Shown one piece after another: positions 1 through 9,953 of a DNA stretch of 64,000 bases (positions are counted from its first letter, which is position 1; the number at the start of each line of letters is the position of its first letter). The stretch comes from RUG369 sp050949645 (lineage in GTDB: Bacteria; Planctomycetota; Planctomycetia; Pirellulales; Thermoguttaceae). Both the position numbers and the translations under genes were made by a program. Where the stretch lies: positions 2,356,001 to 2,420,000 of the forward strand of contig JBMNGC010000001.1 of NCBI GenBank assembly GCA_050949645.1. Direction: 5' to 3'. A model generated the notes under the pieces. It did not search any database. It saw nothing but the letters and a program-made list of their open reading frames with translations, and was not told where the DNA came from.

Positions 1-2844
1 CTTATTCTGTTCGTCGGCAACGCCGTTCCGACCGTCCTCCGTGGCGTTTAAATCGACGTTAACGTCGTTCGGATCAGGAAGGTTCCATACAAAGGAATCG
101 CTCGACATAGAGGAAGACGACGCGCTATTCGAATCATCTTGCGGCGCAGCAACTTCCGTGGCGTTCGACGGCGCCGTTGTTTTGGACTGATTGTCGGCTT
201 GCTGGTCCTCGGGCTTATCGTTCGGGGCGGGTCCAAGAATCTCTATCAAGCGATCGCGATCGAGTTCCTCTTCAGCGACGAGCGCGTCGACGAGGGCGTC
301 GAATTCGCGGCGGCGCGACGTGATGAGCTCAAGCGCCATTTTGTCCGCCTCTTGAACGAGGCTCTTGATTTCCGCGTCAATGACTTCCGCGGTCGCGTCG
401 CTGTAGACGCGCTCGCCTGTCGACATCTCGCGCCCGAGGAACGGATGCGTCTCGGAGTTCGGGTACGCGACGGGTCCGAGCCGTTCGCTCATACCCCACC
501 GCGCGACCATATCTCGAGCAAGCTCCGTCGCGCGCTGAAGGTCGTTCTCAACTCCGGACGTCGTTTCGCCATAAATGAGTTTTTCTGCCGTGCGACCCGA
601 CAAGAGGTGGGCAAGTCGCGCCTTCGCTTCCGACGCGTCGTAGCTGAGCCTGTCCGCTTCGGGTAGACTCCACGTTACGCCAAGCGCCTGACCGCGAGGG
701 ATAATTGAGACCTTATGAACCTTCGAACCGGCCGGTAAAAACCATCCGACGACCGCGTGACCCGATTCATGCACCGCCGTCTTGCGTTTATCCTCCGGCG
801 TCATAATTTCGTCGCGCTTGAGTCCGAGCGCGATCTTTTCAAACGCGAAGTCAAAGTCGCTCGAGTCGACCGAGTTCTTATTGTTACGCGTCGCCCAAAG
901 CGTCGCCTCGTTGACGTAGTTGCGAATATCGGCGCCAGTAAACCCGGCGGTCTGCGACGCAAGCTTGTCGACGTCGACGTCGGGGCCGTACGGAATCTTC
1001 TTGAGATAGACCTTAAAAATATCGACGCGACCGCGCATCGAAGGACGCCCGACGGTGATATGCCGGTCAAAACGCCCTGGTCGCATAAGCGCGGGGTCCA
1101 GGACGTCGGGACGGTTCGTCGACGCCATGACCATAACGGAGTCGGTCTGCGTAAAGCCGTCCATTTCGCTCAGGATCTGGTTAAGCGTCTGTTCGCGCTC
1201 GTCCTGACCGCCGCCGACTCCGGCGCCGCGCTGGCGACCCACCGCGTCGATCTCGTCGATAAAGAGTATCGAAGGCGCGTTTTCGCGCGCGGTCGAGAAA
1301 ATGTCGCGCACGCGACTCGCGCCGACCCCGACGAACATCTGGATGAATTCAGAACCGTTGATCGAGTAGAACGGCACGCCCGCCTCGCCCGCTACGGCGC
1401 GCGCTAGCAGCGTTTTGCCCGTGCCGGGGGGGCCAAAGAGCAGCGTCCCGCGAGGAACGCGCGCGCCCATGCGTTCATATTTCTCCGGATTACGGAGGTA
1501 GTCGACGACCTCCAAGAGTTCCGCCTTCACTTGATCCATTCCGGCGACGTCGTCAAAAGTCGCGCGTTTTTCAACGTCGGGATCATATTTCTTAGCAAGG
1601 CTACGCGTCACTCCGTACGTGCCGCCGCCCATGATCTGTTCGCGCGTGCTGCGCATCATCCTGAAGATAAATAGGAAGAAAAACAGCGTGACGCCGATCG
1701 ACAGGAGCGTAATCCACGTTGAGTTGTCGGCGCTCGGAACGGAGGTATAGGACGAGAGTCGATCGCGAAGCCTTTGGTCGAGAGTTCCGTCGGCGTAGGC
1801 AAAGGCGGGGACCTCGCACGTAAAGGTATTGTGGAGCGTCTTACCGAAAGGTTTACCCGACTTTTTCTCGACGATCTGAACGGCGGCGCGTCCGCCGGGT
1901 CGTCCGGCGGAAACTTCTTTGAGTTCCCAACGTTGCGCGACCTGACGCTGAAGTCGAAACTTCGACGCGAAATCGCGCTTGACCGTATCGATCTCCTCGT
2001 CCGAAGCGTCCGCCGCTAGTTCGGCGTAGTCGTAGATTTCGTCCGTCTCTTTGTTCGCCATGACGAGCGTTGTGCGCGCTTCCTCCGACCCGTCGGACTG
2101 GACCTTTCCATTCGACGATCGCACGGAGGGCCTCGTCAGGCGGAATTCGATTTTTTCGCTTTCCGCCTCCAACGCTTCCGCGTATGACTTCGACGTATTC
2201 GGGTGAGAACGATCATATTGCGCGACGGCAAGGCTAAAGACTCGACGACCGTCCGGTATGAACTCGGTCCACTCTTCGAGCGTTGGAATCGAGCGCAATG
2301 AGCCCGACAACGCGCTGCCCTTAAGGGTCGCCGTTTCAACGCGCCCGTCGTCAAGGAGACGGTTGAACGCAGTCCATGTGATCTCCGTCGATTTTGTCGA
2401 GAAGAACGCCTGATATCCGAGCGTTAGCGCCGCCCCGAGCGCGAGGACCAGAATAATAAACGAGATAGGCGACCTTCGCTGTGGCTCGGGATTAGGCGGT
2501 CCGCCCCCGTCGTTACGATTGCCGCCCCCGTCGTGGCGACGCCCGCCGCCGTGGCGACGTTTACCGTCGTGCTCCGGTTTGTGGTCCTTTTTAAATTTGT
2601 CGGGAATGCGGTTGTACGCGTCGTCGCTTATAGGAAGATCGTCCGAACGTTTATCCTTAGGAGGTCTCTCGTCTCCGTCGTCGCTGCGCATAACGCCAAC
2701 GGCAGTCCTGGATTGGACGCGACCAGGCGTCGCCGCCGAAGCGGTCAGTTTGACTGCTCGCTTCCAACGGACGCTCGGTTCTGTCTTGTCTCCAGTTGAA
2801 GCGTCGTCGCCGGAAAACAAGTTCGCGATTCTGGTAAGTTTCAT
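1..2844 (-). CDS. ftsH: ATP-dependent zinc metalloprotease FtsH (C-terminus off the left edge)
   Basis: Membrane-anchored AAA+ protease that extracts and degrades membrane and short-lived cytosolic proteins. The reading frame is open from an ATG at 2844 to base 1 (948 codons, no stop in the window). In order: a Lys/Asp-rich then His/Gly-rich N-terminal extension (about residues 50-125), TM helix 1 (about 127-148), a periplasmic region, TM helix 2 (about 377-397), Walker A GPPGTGKT (471-478), Walker B ILFIDEIDA, the second region of homology with MRPGRFDR, and the zinc site HESGH (H692, E693, H696). The visible C-terminus is a long Asp/Asn/Ser-rich tail after the protease domain. The N-terminal extension is unusually long for FtsH. 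An in-frame ATG at 2691 is an alternative start, and neither start has a strong ribosome binding site. Family identity is certain; the start is not. Confidence 0.95.
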   Translation of the reverse strand, partial: MKLTRIANLFSGDDASTGDKTEPSVRWKRAVKLTASAATPGRVQSRTAVGVMRSDDGDERPPKDKRSDDLPISDDAYNRIPDKFKKDHKPEHDGKRRHGGGRRHDGGGNRNDGGGPPNPEPQRRSPISFIILVLALGAALTLGYQAFFSTKSTEITWTAFNRLLDDGRVETATLKGSALSGSLRSIPTLEEWTEFIPDGRRVFSLAVAQYDRSHPNTSKSYAEALEAESEKIEFRLTRPSVRSSNGKVQSDGSEEARTTLVMANKETDEIYDYAELAADASDEEIDTVKRDFASKFRLQRQVAQRWELKEVSAGRPGGRAAVQIVEKKSGKPFGKTLHNTFTCEVPAFAYADGTLDQRLRDRLSSYTSVPSADNSTWITLLSIGVTLFFFLFIFRMMRSTREQIMGGGTYGVTRSLAKKYDPDVEKRATFDDVAGMDQVKAELLEVVDYLRNPEKYERMGARVPRGTLLFGPPGTGKTLLARAVAGEAGVPFYSINGSEFIQMFVGVGASRVRDIFSTARENAPSILFIDEIDAVGRQRGAGVGGGQDEREQTLNQILSEMDGFTQTDSVMVMASTNRPDVLDPALMRPGRFDRHITVGRPSMRGRVDIFKVYLKKIPYGPDVDVDKLASQTAGFTGADIRNYVNEATLWATRNNKNSVDSSDFDFAFEKIALGLKRDEIMTPEDKRKTAVHESGHAVVGWFLPAGSKVHKVSIIPRGQALGVTWSLPEADRLSYDASEAKARLAHLLSGRTAEKLIYGETTSGVENDLQRATELARDMVARWGMSERLGPVAYPNSETHPFLGREMSTGERVYSDATAEVIDAEIKSLVQEADKMALELITSRRREFDALVDALVAEEELDRDRLIEILGPAPNDKPEDQQADNQSKTTAPSNATEVAAPQDDSNSASSSSMSSDSFVWNLPDPNDVNVDLNATEDGRNGVADEQNK

Positions 2845-3262
2845 AACAAGATCCCGCGGCGTTATGGCGCCGGTTACTCAGCGGTCAGCCGCTGGTCTAC
2901 AATTCGCGCAAGTCGCGCGGTCGCCTCTCTATTCGCTAAAAAAAAAGACCCTCGACTTCAGGCCTCGGCGGGGTTCGACAAACACCCGTGCGCCGATTAT
3001 ATCCCAATTATAAAATAGTACTACCCTGGAGGTCGACGCTTTCATACGGTTTACCCATTTTAACTTTGCCGCCAAACCGTCGCCAGAGCGCGCTCGCTTC
3101 GTCGTTCGTCGGAGCGCGTACTTACCTTGCGCATTTTGATTGGGAGTTGTATAATGACGGAGTCGAAGGCAGCGTCTTCCCGCCCGATGCAACGTTGCTG
3201 CAGGCGCCTTGAGAAGGCGTCGCGCGTTCACTCCCAAACGAAAGAAAGCGAAGGAAGAATTA
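2845..3262. other. Divergent intergenic region between ftsH and uvrA
   Basis: This 418 bp region separates the divergently transcribed ftsH (minus) and uvrA-like (plus) genes. It holds a good sigma70-type promoter for the rightward gene (3127-3155). A second AT-rich patch with TATAAA-like sequence lies near 3006-3015. Short open frames here show no recognisable protein features, and I see no other element. Confidence 0.5.
3127..3155 (+). promoter_or_regulatory. sigma70-type promoter for the uvrA-like gene
   Basis: TTGCGC (3127-3132), a 17 bp spacer, then a perfect TATAAT (3150-3155). Transcription would start near 3162, about 100 bp upstream of the uvrA-like start codon. Assigned from sequence match only. 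Confidence 0.6.
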
Positions 3263-6200
3263 ATGTCGTCAGAATCGTTACCGTCTGAACTCAATTCTAT
3301 CAAGGTTCGCGGCGCGCGAGAGAACAATCTTAAAAACGTCGACGTTGACATTCCCAGTAAGAAGCTTACTCTTTTCTGCGGTCCAAGCGGGAGCGGAAAA
3401 AGCAGTCTTGCGCTCGACGTCCTCTACGCCGAGGGTCAGCGACGATATGTCGAATGCTTTGCTCCGAAAGTGCGAGCGTTTCTTGAAAGATTCGACAAAC
3501 CCGACGTTGAGAGAATTGAAGGTCTCCCTCCCGCGGTCGCCATAACCGCGCCGAAAAGCTCGATTAACTCGCACGCAACCGTCGGCTCCAGATCGGAACT
3601 CTACAGCTACTTCAAACTGCTCTTCTCTTCCATCGGGACTCAAAAATGTCTGATTTGCGGCCATGAAATTAAACCGTATTCTCCCGAATCGGTCTGGCAG
3701 GAACTCCTCGCGTCTCGCAGCGGCCAAAAGAAGCTTAAGGCGATGATCTGTTTCTGCCCCCACGCCGCGCGCACGGAGAGCAAAACTCAGGTCGACTTCG
3801 AAGAAACCCTGCTGAAACAGGGGTGTTCTAACGTTATCGTCTGCGACGACAACTACGAAATGTACGACCTCGACTCCCCTGAAAGAATTCCATCGCGCGT
3901 CTACAATTACGCGATGCTCCTCGAAAAAGCGGCCGTTAGCGATTCGAGCGAATATAAGTCGCTCCTCGAGCGCTTAGGGCTGTATTTCGGCGCGTCCAAT
4001 GAAAACGAGGGGACCCTGGAAAACGCCGTCCTGTTGCCAAACTGCGACCTTGACCGAATCAAGAGAACCGTTGAAAAAAGGTTCAAAATTCAAGAGACCC
4101 CCAGACCAAGATTTTACGTCGTCGTCGATCGGCTTGAAGTGGCGCCGCGTTCTGAATCGCGAGCGATTTCATCAATTGAGACGGCCTTTAAGATGGGCAA
4201 CTCGCAGTGCTGGGTTTTCCTCCAGGGCGCTAAAGAATCAAAACAACATCTCGTCGTTGACGTTAACGACGAAAAATGGTCCCTCGTCGGATTCAGTCAA
4301 AAACGACGATGCACCGCCTGCGGAATCGACTATCCCGTGCCCGAGCCGAATCTCTTCAGCTGCTCCGCGCCGTCGGGCGCCTGCGAAGCGTGCGGGGGTT
4401 CCGGAGCGATCGACGCGATAGACGAAGACCTCATTATCCCCGAAAAGGACCGCGCGCTTGCCGCCGGCGCCGTCGCGCCGTGGCGCTCGAGTCGCCGTAA
4501 AAGGAAGAGAAGCGCTCGCGCGGAAAACGACCAAGACAAGCAGAGCGAGAAGAAGCCGCTCTCGCAATATCAGCGGCGGTTGATTGAGTTTGTGCCCGGC
4601 GCGGAGGATGAGCTCAACCGTCTCGCGACGATCGAAAGCAACCGTCAGAAACTCCAGGAAGAGCAGCTCCATATGAAGTCTGTGCAACTGGAGACAGAAC
4701 CGCCGGTGGGTTCGCTCCCCCTCGACGTCCCCTTCCAGGATCTTAACCACGAGCAGCGAACGAAACTCTTCAAAGGCGTCAGAAACGTGGCGACGGGAAT
4801 CAACGGATTCCTTATCGAGCTCCTGAAAGAAAAATACAAGATGCATATCCGCGTTTTTCTTTCGAAGTATACAAAGTCGATTCCGTGCCCCCTGTGCGGC
4901 GGCAAGAGATGCCGCGAGGAGACGCTGAGCGTCCAATTCGCCGGCAAAACGACATATGAGTTCAGGAACCTGACCGTCAACGAAGCGCTCGACGCGTTGA
5001 AGAGCGTCACGCTGTCGGAGGATCAGGAGCGTCGCGCGGGCGCAGTCTACAATCAGCTTTGCATGCGCCTTGAGTATCTCAAGAATGTAGGACTCGGCTA
5101 CCTTACGCTCAATCGTCCGCTCAACACGCTCAGCAACGGCGAGTTGCGGCGCGTCGATCTGACGAAAGCGCTCGGTTCCGACCTCGTCGACATGCTTTAC
5201 GTCCTTGACGAGCCCACGACCGGTCTCCATCCGACGGAAATTTCAAATCTTGTTAAAACGCTTCTTGATCTCCGCGATCGCGGCAATACGGTCGTGGTCG
5301 TCGACCACGCTCCTGAAATCATTAAAGCGGCGGACAAGGTTGTCGAATTTGAAGGCTCGGGACGAGACGGCGGCGTCGTCGCCTTTGAAGGAACGCCTAA
5401 GGAACTCGTTAAACAAGAGAATTCTTTCACCGGCCGATATCTCGTGAACAATGGCGTCGAAATTCGTTCGCGCGAACGGTACGTTCCGCCTCATAAAATT
5501 CGCATGGCCGGCGACGTCGAGGACGCCCCGAAACTCATCACCGAGTTTCTCGAACTCTCCGGAGCGACGGGACGCAACCTCAAGGGCGTCGATATCAGTC
5601 TCCCCCTCGGCACGCTCTGCGTCGTTACCGGCGTGAGCGGCTCCGGTAAGACCTCCCTTGTCTGCGACACGCTCTACCCGGCGCTCTGCCAAAAAGTTAA
5701 CTTTGGAGCGACCGCGTCCCTCGAGCCGCTACCCTTTGGAATGCTCGGCGGATACGAGCGACTCGAAGAAATCATCCTGGTCGACCAGACGCCGATCGGG
5801 CGTTCGCTCCGCTCCAATCCCGTGACCTATCTGCGTATCTTTGACGATATTCGCGCAATTTACGCGTCGATCAAGGAGGCGAAGGAGCGCGGGTACACCG
5901 CTGGCGATTTCAGTTTCAATATTGACGGCGGACGTTGCACCAGGTGCCGAGGCGAAGGCTACATTCAGGAAGACATGAAGTTCATGGCGGACGTCTATAC
6001 GCGTTGCCCCGTATGCAACGGCAAGCGTTATAAATCCCGTATCCTCGATATTTTGGATAATACGCTGAACATCGCCGACGTCTTAGACCTCACCGCCGAG
6101 GAGGCGCTCGTTCACTTCAGAAGCCGCTTCAAGGAACACCCGAAGATCAGGAAGAAGTTGCTCAATATGATCGCCGTGGGGTTGGGGTATCTCAAACTCG

Positions 6201-6541
6201 GACAGCCTGGCTCCACGTTGTCGGGCGGCGAATCGCAACGTCTCAAGCTCGCGCAGCGCCTCTCGTCGCCTGGACGCGCGAGCGTCTATATCCTCGACGA
6301 ACCCTCCGCGGGACTCTACGTCTCCGACGTGAAGCAGCTCGTCGCCGTCTTCAATGACCTCGTCGATTCTGGCGCCTCGCTCGTCGTGGTCGACAACAGC
6401 CCTGAACTTCTCCGCGCCGCCGACTACATCGTCGAGCTTGGCCCCTGCGGCGGAGAAAAAGGCGGATTCATCGTCGACGCCGGTTCGCCAGAAGAGCTCG
6501 TCGCGAGCGGCAAGTCGCGAGCGGCTAAGCTGATTTCATGA
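3263..6541 (+). CDS. uvrA: UvrA-family excinuclease ABC ATPase subunit
   Basis: DNA-damage recognition ATPase of nucleotide excision repair, with two ABC-type ATPase halves in one chain. About 1092 aa, longer than the usual 940-950. Seen: Walker A1 GPSGSGKSS near residue 40 followed by the UvrA-typical LYAEGQRRYVE; CLICG and, near residue 365, a zinc module with CTACG and CEACGG; signature 1 degenerate as LSNGELRR; DEPTTGLH; Walker A2 GVSGSGKTS; a second zinc module CTRCRGEG with CPVCNGKRY; signature 2 LSGGESQR; and DEPSAGLY in place of DEPTTGLH. A charged insert (about residues 410-470) adds length. The ATG at 3263 follows AAGGAAGA, so I prefer it over an upstream in-frame ATG at 3209. The altered first signature and D-loop suggest a paralogue rather than the main UvrA, but this cannot be settled here. 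Confidence 0.9.
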   Translation: MSSESLPSELNSIKVRGARENNLKNVDVDIPSKKLTLFCGPSGSGKSSLALDVLYAEGQRRYVECFAPKVRAFLERFDKPDVERIEGLPPAVAITAPKSSINSHATVGSRSELYSYFKLLFSSIGTQKCLICGHEIKPYSPESVWQELLASRSGQKKLKAMICFCPHAARTESKTQVDFEETLLKQGCSNVIVCDDNYEMYDLDSPERIPSRVYNYAMLLEKAAVSDSSEYKSLLERLGLYFGASNENEGTLENAVLLPNCDLDRIKRTVEKRFKIQETPRPRFYVVVDRLEVAPRSESRAISSIETAFKMGNSQCWVFLQGAKESKQHLVVDVNDEKWSLVGFSQKRRCTACGIDYPVPEPNLFSCSAPSGACEACGGSGAIDAIDEDLIIPEKDRALAAGAVAPWRSSRRKRKRSARAENDQDKQSEKKPLSQYQRRLIEFVPGAEDELNRLATIESNRQKLQEEQLHMKSVQLETEPPVGSLPLDVPFQDLNHEQRTKLFKGVRNVATGINGFLIELLKEKYKMHIRVFLSKYTKSIPCPLCGGKRCREETLSVQFAGKTTYEFRNLTVNEALDALKSVTLSEDQERRAGAVYNQLCMRLEYLKNVGLGYLTLNRPLNTLSNGELRRVDLTKALGSDLVDMLYVLDEPTTGLHPTEISNLVKTLLDLRDRGNTVVVVDHAPEIIKAADKVVEFEGSGRDGGVVAFEGTPKELVKQENSFTGRYLVNNGVEIRSRERYVPPHKIRMAGDVEDAPKLITEFLELSGATGRNLKGVDISLPLGTLCVVTGVSGSGKTSLVCDTLYPALCQKVNFGATASLEPLPFGMLGGYERLEEIILVDQTPIGRSLRSNPVTYLRIFDDIRAIYASIKEAKERGYTAGDFSFNIDGGRCTRCRGEGYIQEDMKFMADVYTRCPVCNGKRYKSRILDILDNTLNIADVLDLTAEEALVHFRSRFKEHPKIRKKLLNMIAVGLGYLKLGQPGSTLSGGESQRLKLAQRLSSPGRASVYILDEPSAGLYVSDVKQLVAVFNDLVDSGASLVVVDNSPELLRAADYIVELGPCGGEKGGFIVDAGSPEELVASGKSRAAKLIS

Positions 6542-6656
6542 CGCCGATATGTCGCGGCGCACGCGATGGAACAGACGCCAAACAGAGTCGCTTAGTCTGC
6601 GATTCCGCGACGTTTTAAGGCGTTTGTTCCTTGCCGCCGACTTATTGCAAAGCGAC

Positions 6657-6684
6657 TTGTCAAAGACCTGGGACGTGGTACAAT
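6657..6684 (+). promoter_or_regulatory. sigma70-type promoter for ilvN
   Basis: TTGTCA (6657-6662), a 16 bp spacer and TACAAT (6679-6684), about 75 bp upstream of the ilvN start. It fits a promoter for an ilvN-ilvC transcript. Confidence 0.55.
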
Positions 6685-6761
6685 TCCCCAGATAAGCTCT
6701 ACGGTCAATGCGCTCTGCGCATTTCCGTCGACAACTGAAAACCGATCCGTAACGAGAACCT

Positions 6762-7253
6762 ATGAAAAACATAATATCGATTCGCGTCCAGAATGTTCCA
6801 GGCGTGCTTTCTCATGTCTCGGGCGTGCTTGCAGCGCGCGGCTACAACGTCGACAGTCTGACGGTCGGCGCGACGGCCGATCCGGCGTTCTCACGCATGA
6901 CGATCGTGCTCGACGTCGAGCGTGAGTTTGCGGATCAGGTCGCCAGTCAATTGCAGAAGCTCGTAACGGTCGTTGAGACGAAAAATCTTTCGCTCGCGCC
7001 CCATGTCGAACGCGAGCTTGCGCTCATTCGCGTCGAGATTACGCCGCAACAACGAACCGAAGTCCTCGAGCTTGTCAATATTTTCCGAGCCAAGATCGTC
7101 GACGTGAGCATGCGATCGGCGCTCATTGAAATCTCGGGCGACTCGTCGAAACTCGACGCATTCATCGTTGCGCTCGCCCCCTACCGTATCGTTACCCTGA
7201 CGCGCTCTGGATGCATTGCGACGTTGCGCGGCGATTCGGAACTTGACGAATAA
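6762..7253 (+). CDS. ilvN: Acetolactate synthase small (regulatory) subunit
   Basis: Regulatory subunit of acetolactate synthase, the first common enzyme of valine, leucine and isoleucine synthesis. It activates the large subunit and confers feedback inhibition by valine. 163 aa, the usual length. The N-terminal ACT domain (about 1-75) has the family opening GVLSHVSGVLAARGYNVDSL, and the second half matches the ALS small-subunit C-terminal domain (the part with VDVSMRSALIEISGD). ilvC follows after 117 bp on the same strand, so the two probably share a transcript. The catalytic subunit ilvB is not in the window. The name ilvH would be equally valid. Confidence 0.93.
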   Translation: MKNIISIRVQNVPGVLSHVSGVLAARGYNVDSLTVGATADPAFSRMTIVLDVEREFADQVASQLQKLVTVVETKNLSLAPHVERELALIRVEITPQQRTEVLELVNIFRAKIVDVSMRSALIEISGDSSKLDAFIVALAPYRIVTLTRSGCIATLRGDSELDE

Positions 7254-7370
7254 AAAAATCCAACACCTCCGTCCACGGCGCGCGCATGCGTTTTTGCGAT
7301 CCCTATTCGGACCTGAGGCGCTCGTCGCAGAGCGGAAACCAACCATCTTTTATGAATTGGAGTTTTGGTT

Positions 7371-8375
<1,005 letters not shown>

Positions 8376-8442
8376 TTCATCTTGATTTGAACGAGCTGTT
8401 CTCGGCGGCGACAAAACGACCGCCGACGGCCTCTGACCAAGG

Positions 8443-8475
8443 GGGAAGCGCGCTGATAGCGCTTCCCTCTTTTTT
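8443..8475 (+). terminator. Rho-independent terminator after ilvC
   Basis: Perfect 9 bp stem GGGAAGCGC/GCGCTTCCC (8443-8451 and 8459-8467) with a 7 nt loop, followed by TCTTTTTT. It closes the ilvN-ilvC transcript. Confidence 0.9.
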
Positions 8476-8594
8476 AATCTCCAAGCGCTTCGCCTGTCGC
8501 GCCCCGACGCCCGGCAGGCGAAACGCGGCGCGACCTCCTAACGGTCAGAGTTGCGTTAAACGAAAAGCGAAATGACGAATCCAGGTTCCTCAAT

Positions 8595-9068
8595 ATGACC
8601 ATACAACCCTCTCCCCCTCCCGCAAAGGGTAAACTTGCCGGAATCGACTACGGTACGGTGCGCATCGGCGTCGCCGTAACAGACGCGGAGCGCCTTATCG
8701 CCGTTCCCTTTGAAGTATGGCGACGACGCTCCGAGGAACTCGACCTGCAACATTTCAAAGAGTTTGTTGAGCGGGAACAAATCGTCCACTTCGTCGTTGG
8801 ACTTCCTTTGCATTGCAGCGGCGAACTAAGCGAGAAGGCGCGGCAGGCGATAGAGTTTGCCGGCAAGCTCGCTGAAGCGACCGGGCTCTCGATCGATTTC
8901 CTCGACGAACGTTTTACGAGCGTTATCGCGGAAGATTATCTTCGTCAGGCTGGCCTCACCGCCAAGAAACGAAGAAAAAAACTTGACGCCATCGCCGCGC
9001 AAATTATTCTGTCGACCTACCTCGAAAGAAACTGCGTCGGCACGACCGAATTCGAATCTCTCGATTGA
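8595..9068 (+). CDS. ruvX: YqgF/RuvX family Holliday-junction resolvase-like nuclease
   Basis: RNase H-fold protein of the YqgF/RuvX family, linked in other bacteria to pre-16S rRNA 5'-end processing and putative Holliday junction resolution. 157 aa, close to the usual 140-150 with a short N-terminal extension. Seen: the first strand GIDYGTVRIGVAVTD with the catalytic Asp, the VVGLPLHCSGELSEKA loop, FLDERFTSVIAEDYL, and the C-terminal KLDAIAAQIILSTYLE with the last acidic residue. It begins a run of plus-strand genes ending with scpB. No clear ribosome binding site is visible before the ATG. Confidence 0.9.
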   Translation: MTIQPSPPPAKGKLAGIDYGTVRIGVAVTDAERLIAVPFEVWRRRSEELDLQHFKEFVEREQIVHFVVGLPLHCSGELSEKARQAIEFAGKLAEATGLSIDFLDERFTSVIAEDYLRQAGLTAKKRRKKLDAIAAQIILSTYLERNCVGTTEFESLD

Positions 9069-9208
9069 CCGCCGCGGGACGCCGCCTTCGCCGATGCGGT
9101 TAAATTGCGCTTTACTTTCTCGCAAATTTTCGCTATCTTTAACTGCCGTTCCCTCTTTTGGAATGAAATACCTCATGTCGCTGATACTTTGTTACAAAGG
9201 TCGACACA

Positions 9209-9901
9209 ATGACGTTGGTTATGAAATATATTAGTAAACTGGGAGTTGGCGCGCTCGTCGCGACCGCGCTTATCGTCGGCGGGTGCAAGCCCGACAAGCA
9301 AACGAACGACCCTCAAACGCCTGCCTCTGACGTTAAGGGTCAGTCAGCCCTCGATCAGGGCGACTGGTCGCGCGCGTACGACTCCTTCTCAGCCGCAATC
9401 ACCGCCAATCCGAACGACGTCGACGCGTATTACGGACGCGCCGCCGCCTCCCTGGCGCGCGCTCAGGAACATTACCGTCTCGCGCAGGCCGACGCGACGA
9501 ATCAGATGATCGAAGAAGGTCGGAACGAAGCCGCGAAAGCGGACGAATTTTTCAAAAAGGCGACCGATGACGCCGACGCGATTCTCAAAATCGATCCTAA
9601 TTACGCGGAAGCGTGGTTCGTTAAGGGCGTCGCGTGCCAGTATCAAGGCAAGTGGACGGAAGGAATCGAAGCGTTCACCGAATGCCTCACGCTCGATCCG
9701 AACAATGCGGAAGCGTATCATCGACGCGGCGAGATCTACGACCATACCGGCGACTATATGAACGCCTCTGTCGATTTCAAAAAAGCGACCGAACTTGGAT
9801 TCAGCGAGCCTTCCACCGACGCCGCCTATACCGACCTAGACGACTTTTCCGACTTAAATTACGAGCTCGACGAAGCGTCTGAAGAAACCGACGACGAGTG
9901 A
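9209..9901 (+). CDS. TPR-repeat lipoprotein
   Basis: Predicted envelope lipoprotein of 230 aa. The signal peptide ends in the lipobox VGGC (Cys about 26). The mature part has tetratricopeptide-like repeats: SALDQGDWSRAYDSFSAAI near residue 48, and AEAWFVKGVACQYQGKWTEG with AEAYHRRGEIYDHTGDYMNA (about 130-185). The tail is Asp/Glu-rich. TPRs normally scaffold protein contacts; no specific partner can be named. AAAGG precedes the ATG at 9209 by about 8 bp, and a second in-frame ATG at 9221 is possible. It sits 52 bp before the next gene, so co-transcription is likely. Confidence 0.82.
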   Translation: MTLVMKYISKLGVGALVATALIVGGCKPDKQTNDPQTPASDVKGQSALDQGDWSRAYDSFSAAITANPNDVDAYYGRAAASLARAQEHYRLAQADATNQMIEEGRNEAAKADEFFKKATDDADAILKIDPNYAEAWFVKGVACQYQGKWTEGIEAFTECLTLDPNNAEAYHRRGEIYDHTGDYMNASVDFKKATELGFSEPSTDAAYTDLDDFSDLNYELDEASEETDDE

Positions 9902-9953
9902 GTCTGACTTCTGACGTTCCTACAGTTCCAGGAAAAAATAAGGACAAGAGCCC

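Noticed and set aside
139..1407. Open reading frames on the plus strand across 139-666 and 757-1407
   Set aside because: They run opposite to ftsH, whose minus-strand frame shows Walker, SRH and HESGH motifs in order. The plus-strand frames have no family features.
8387..8575. Short frame after ilvC
   Set aside because: It spans the ilvC terminator hairpin, so it is not a gene.
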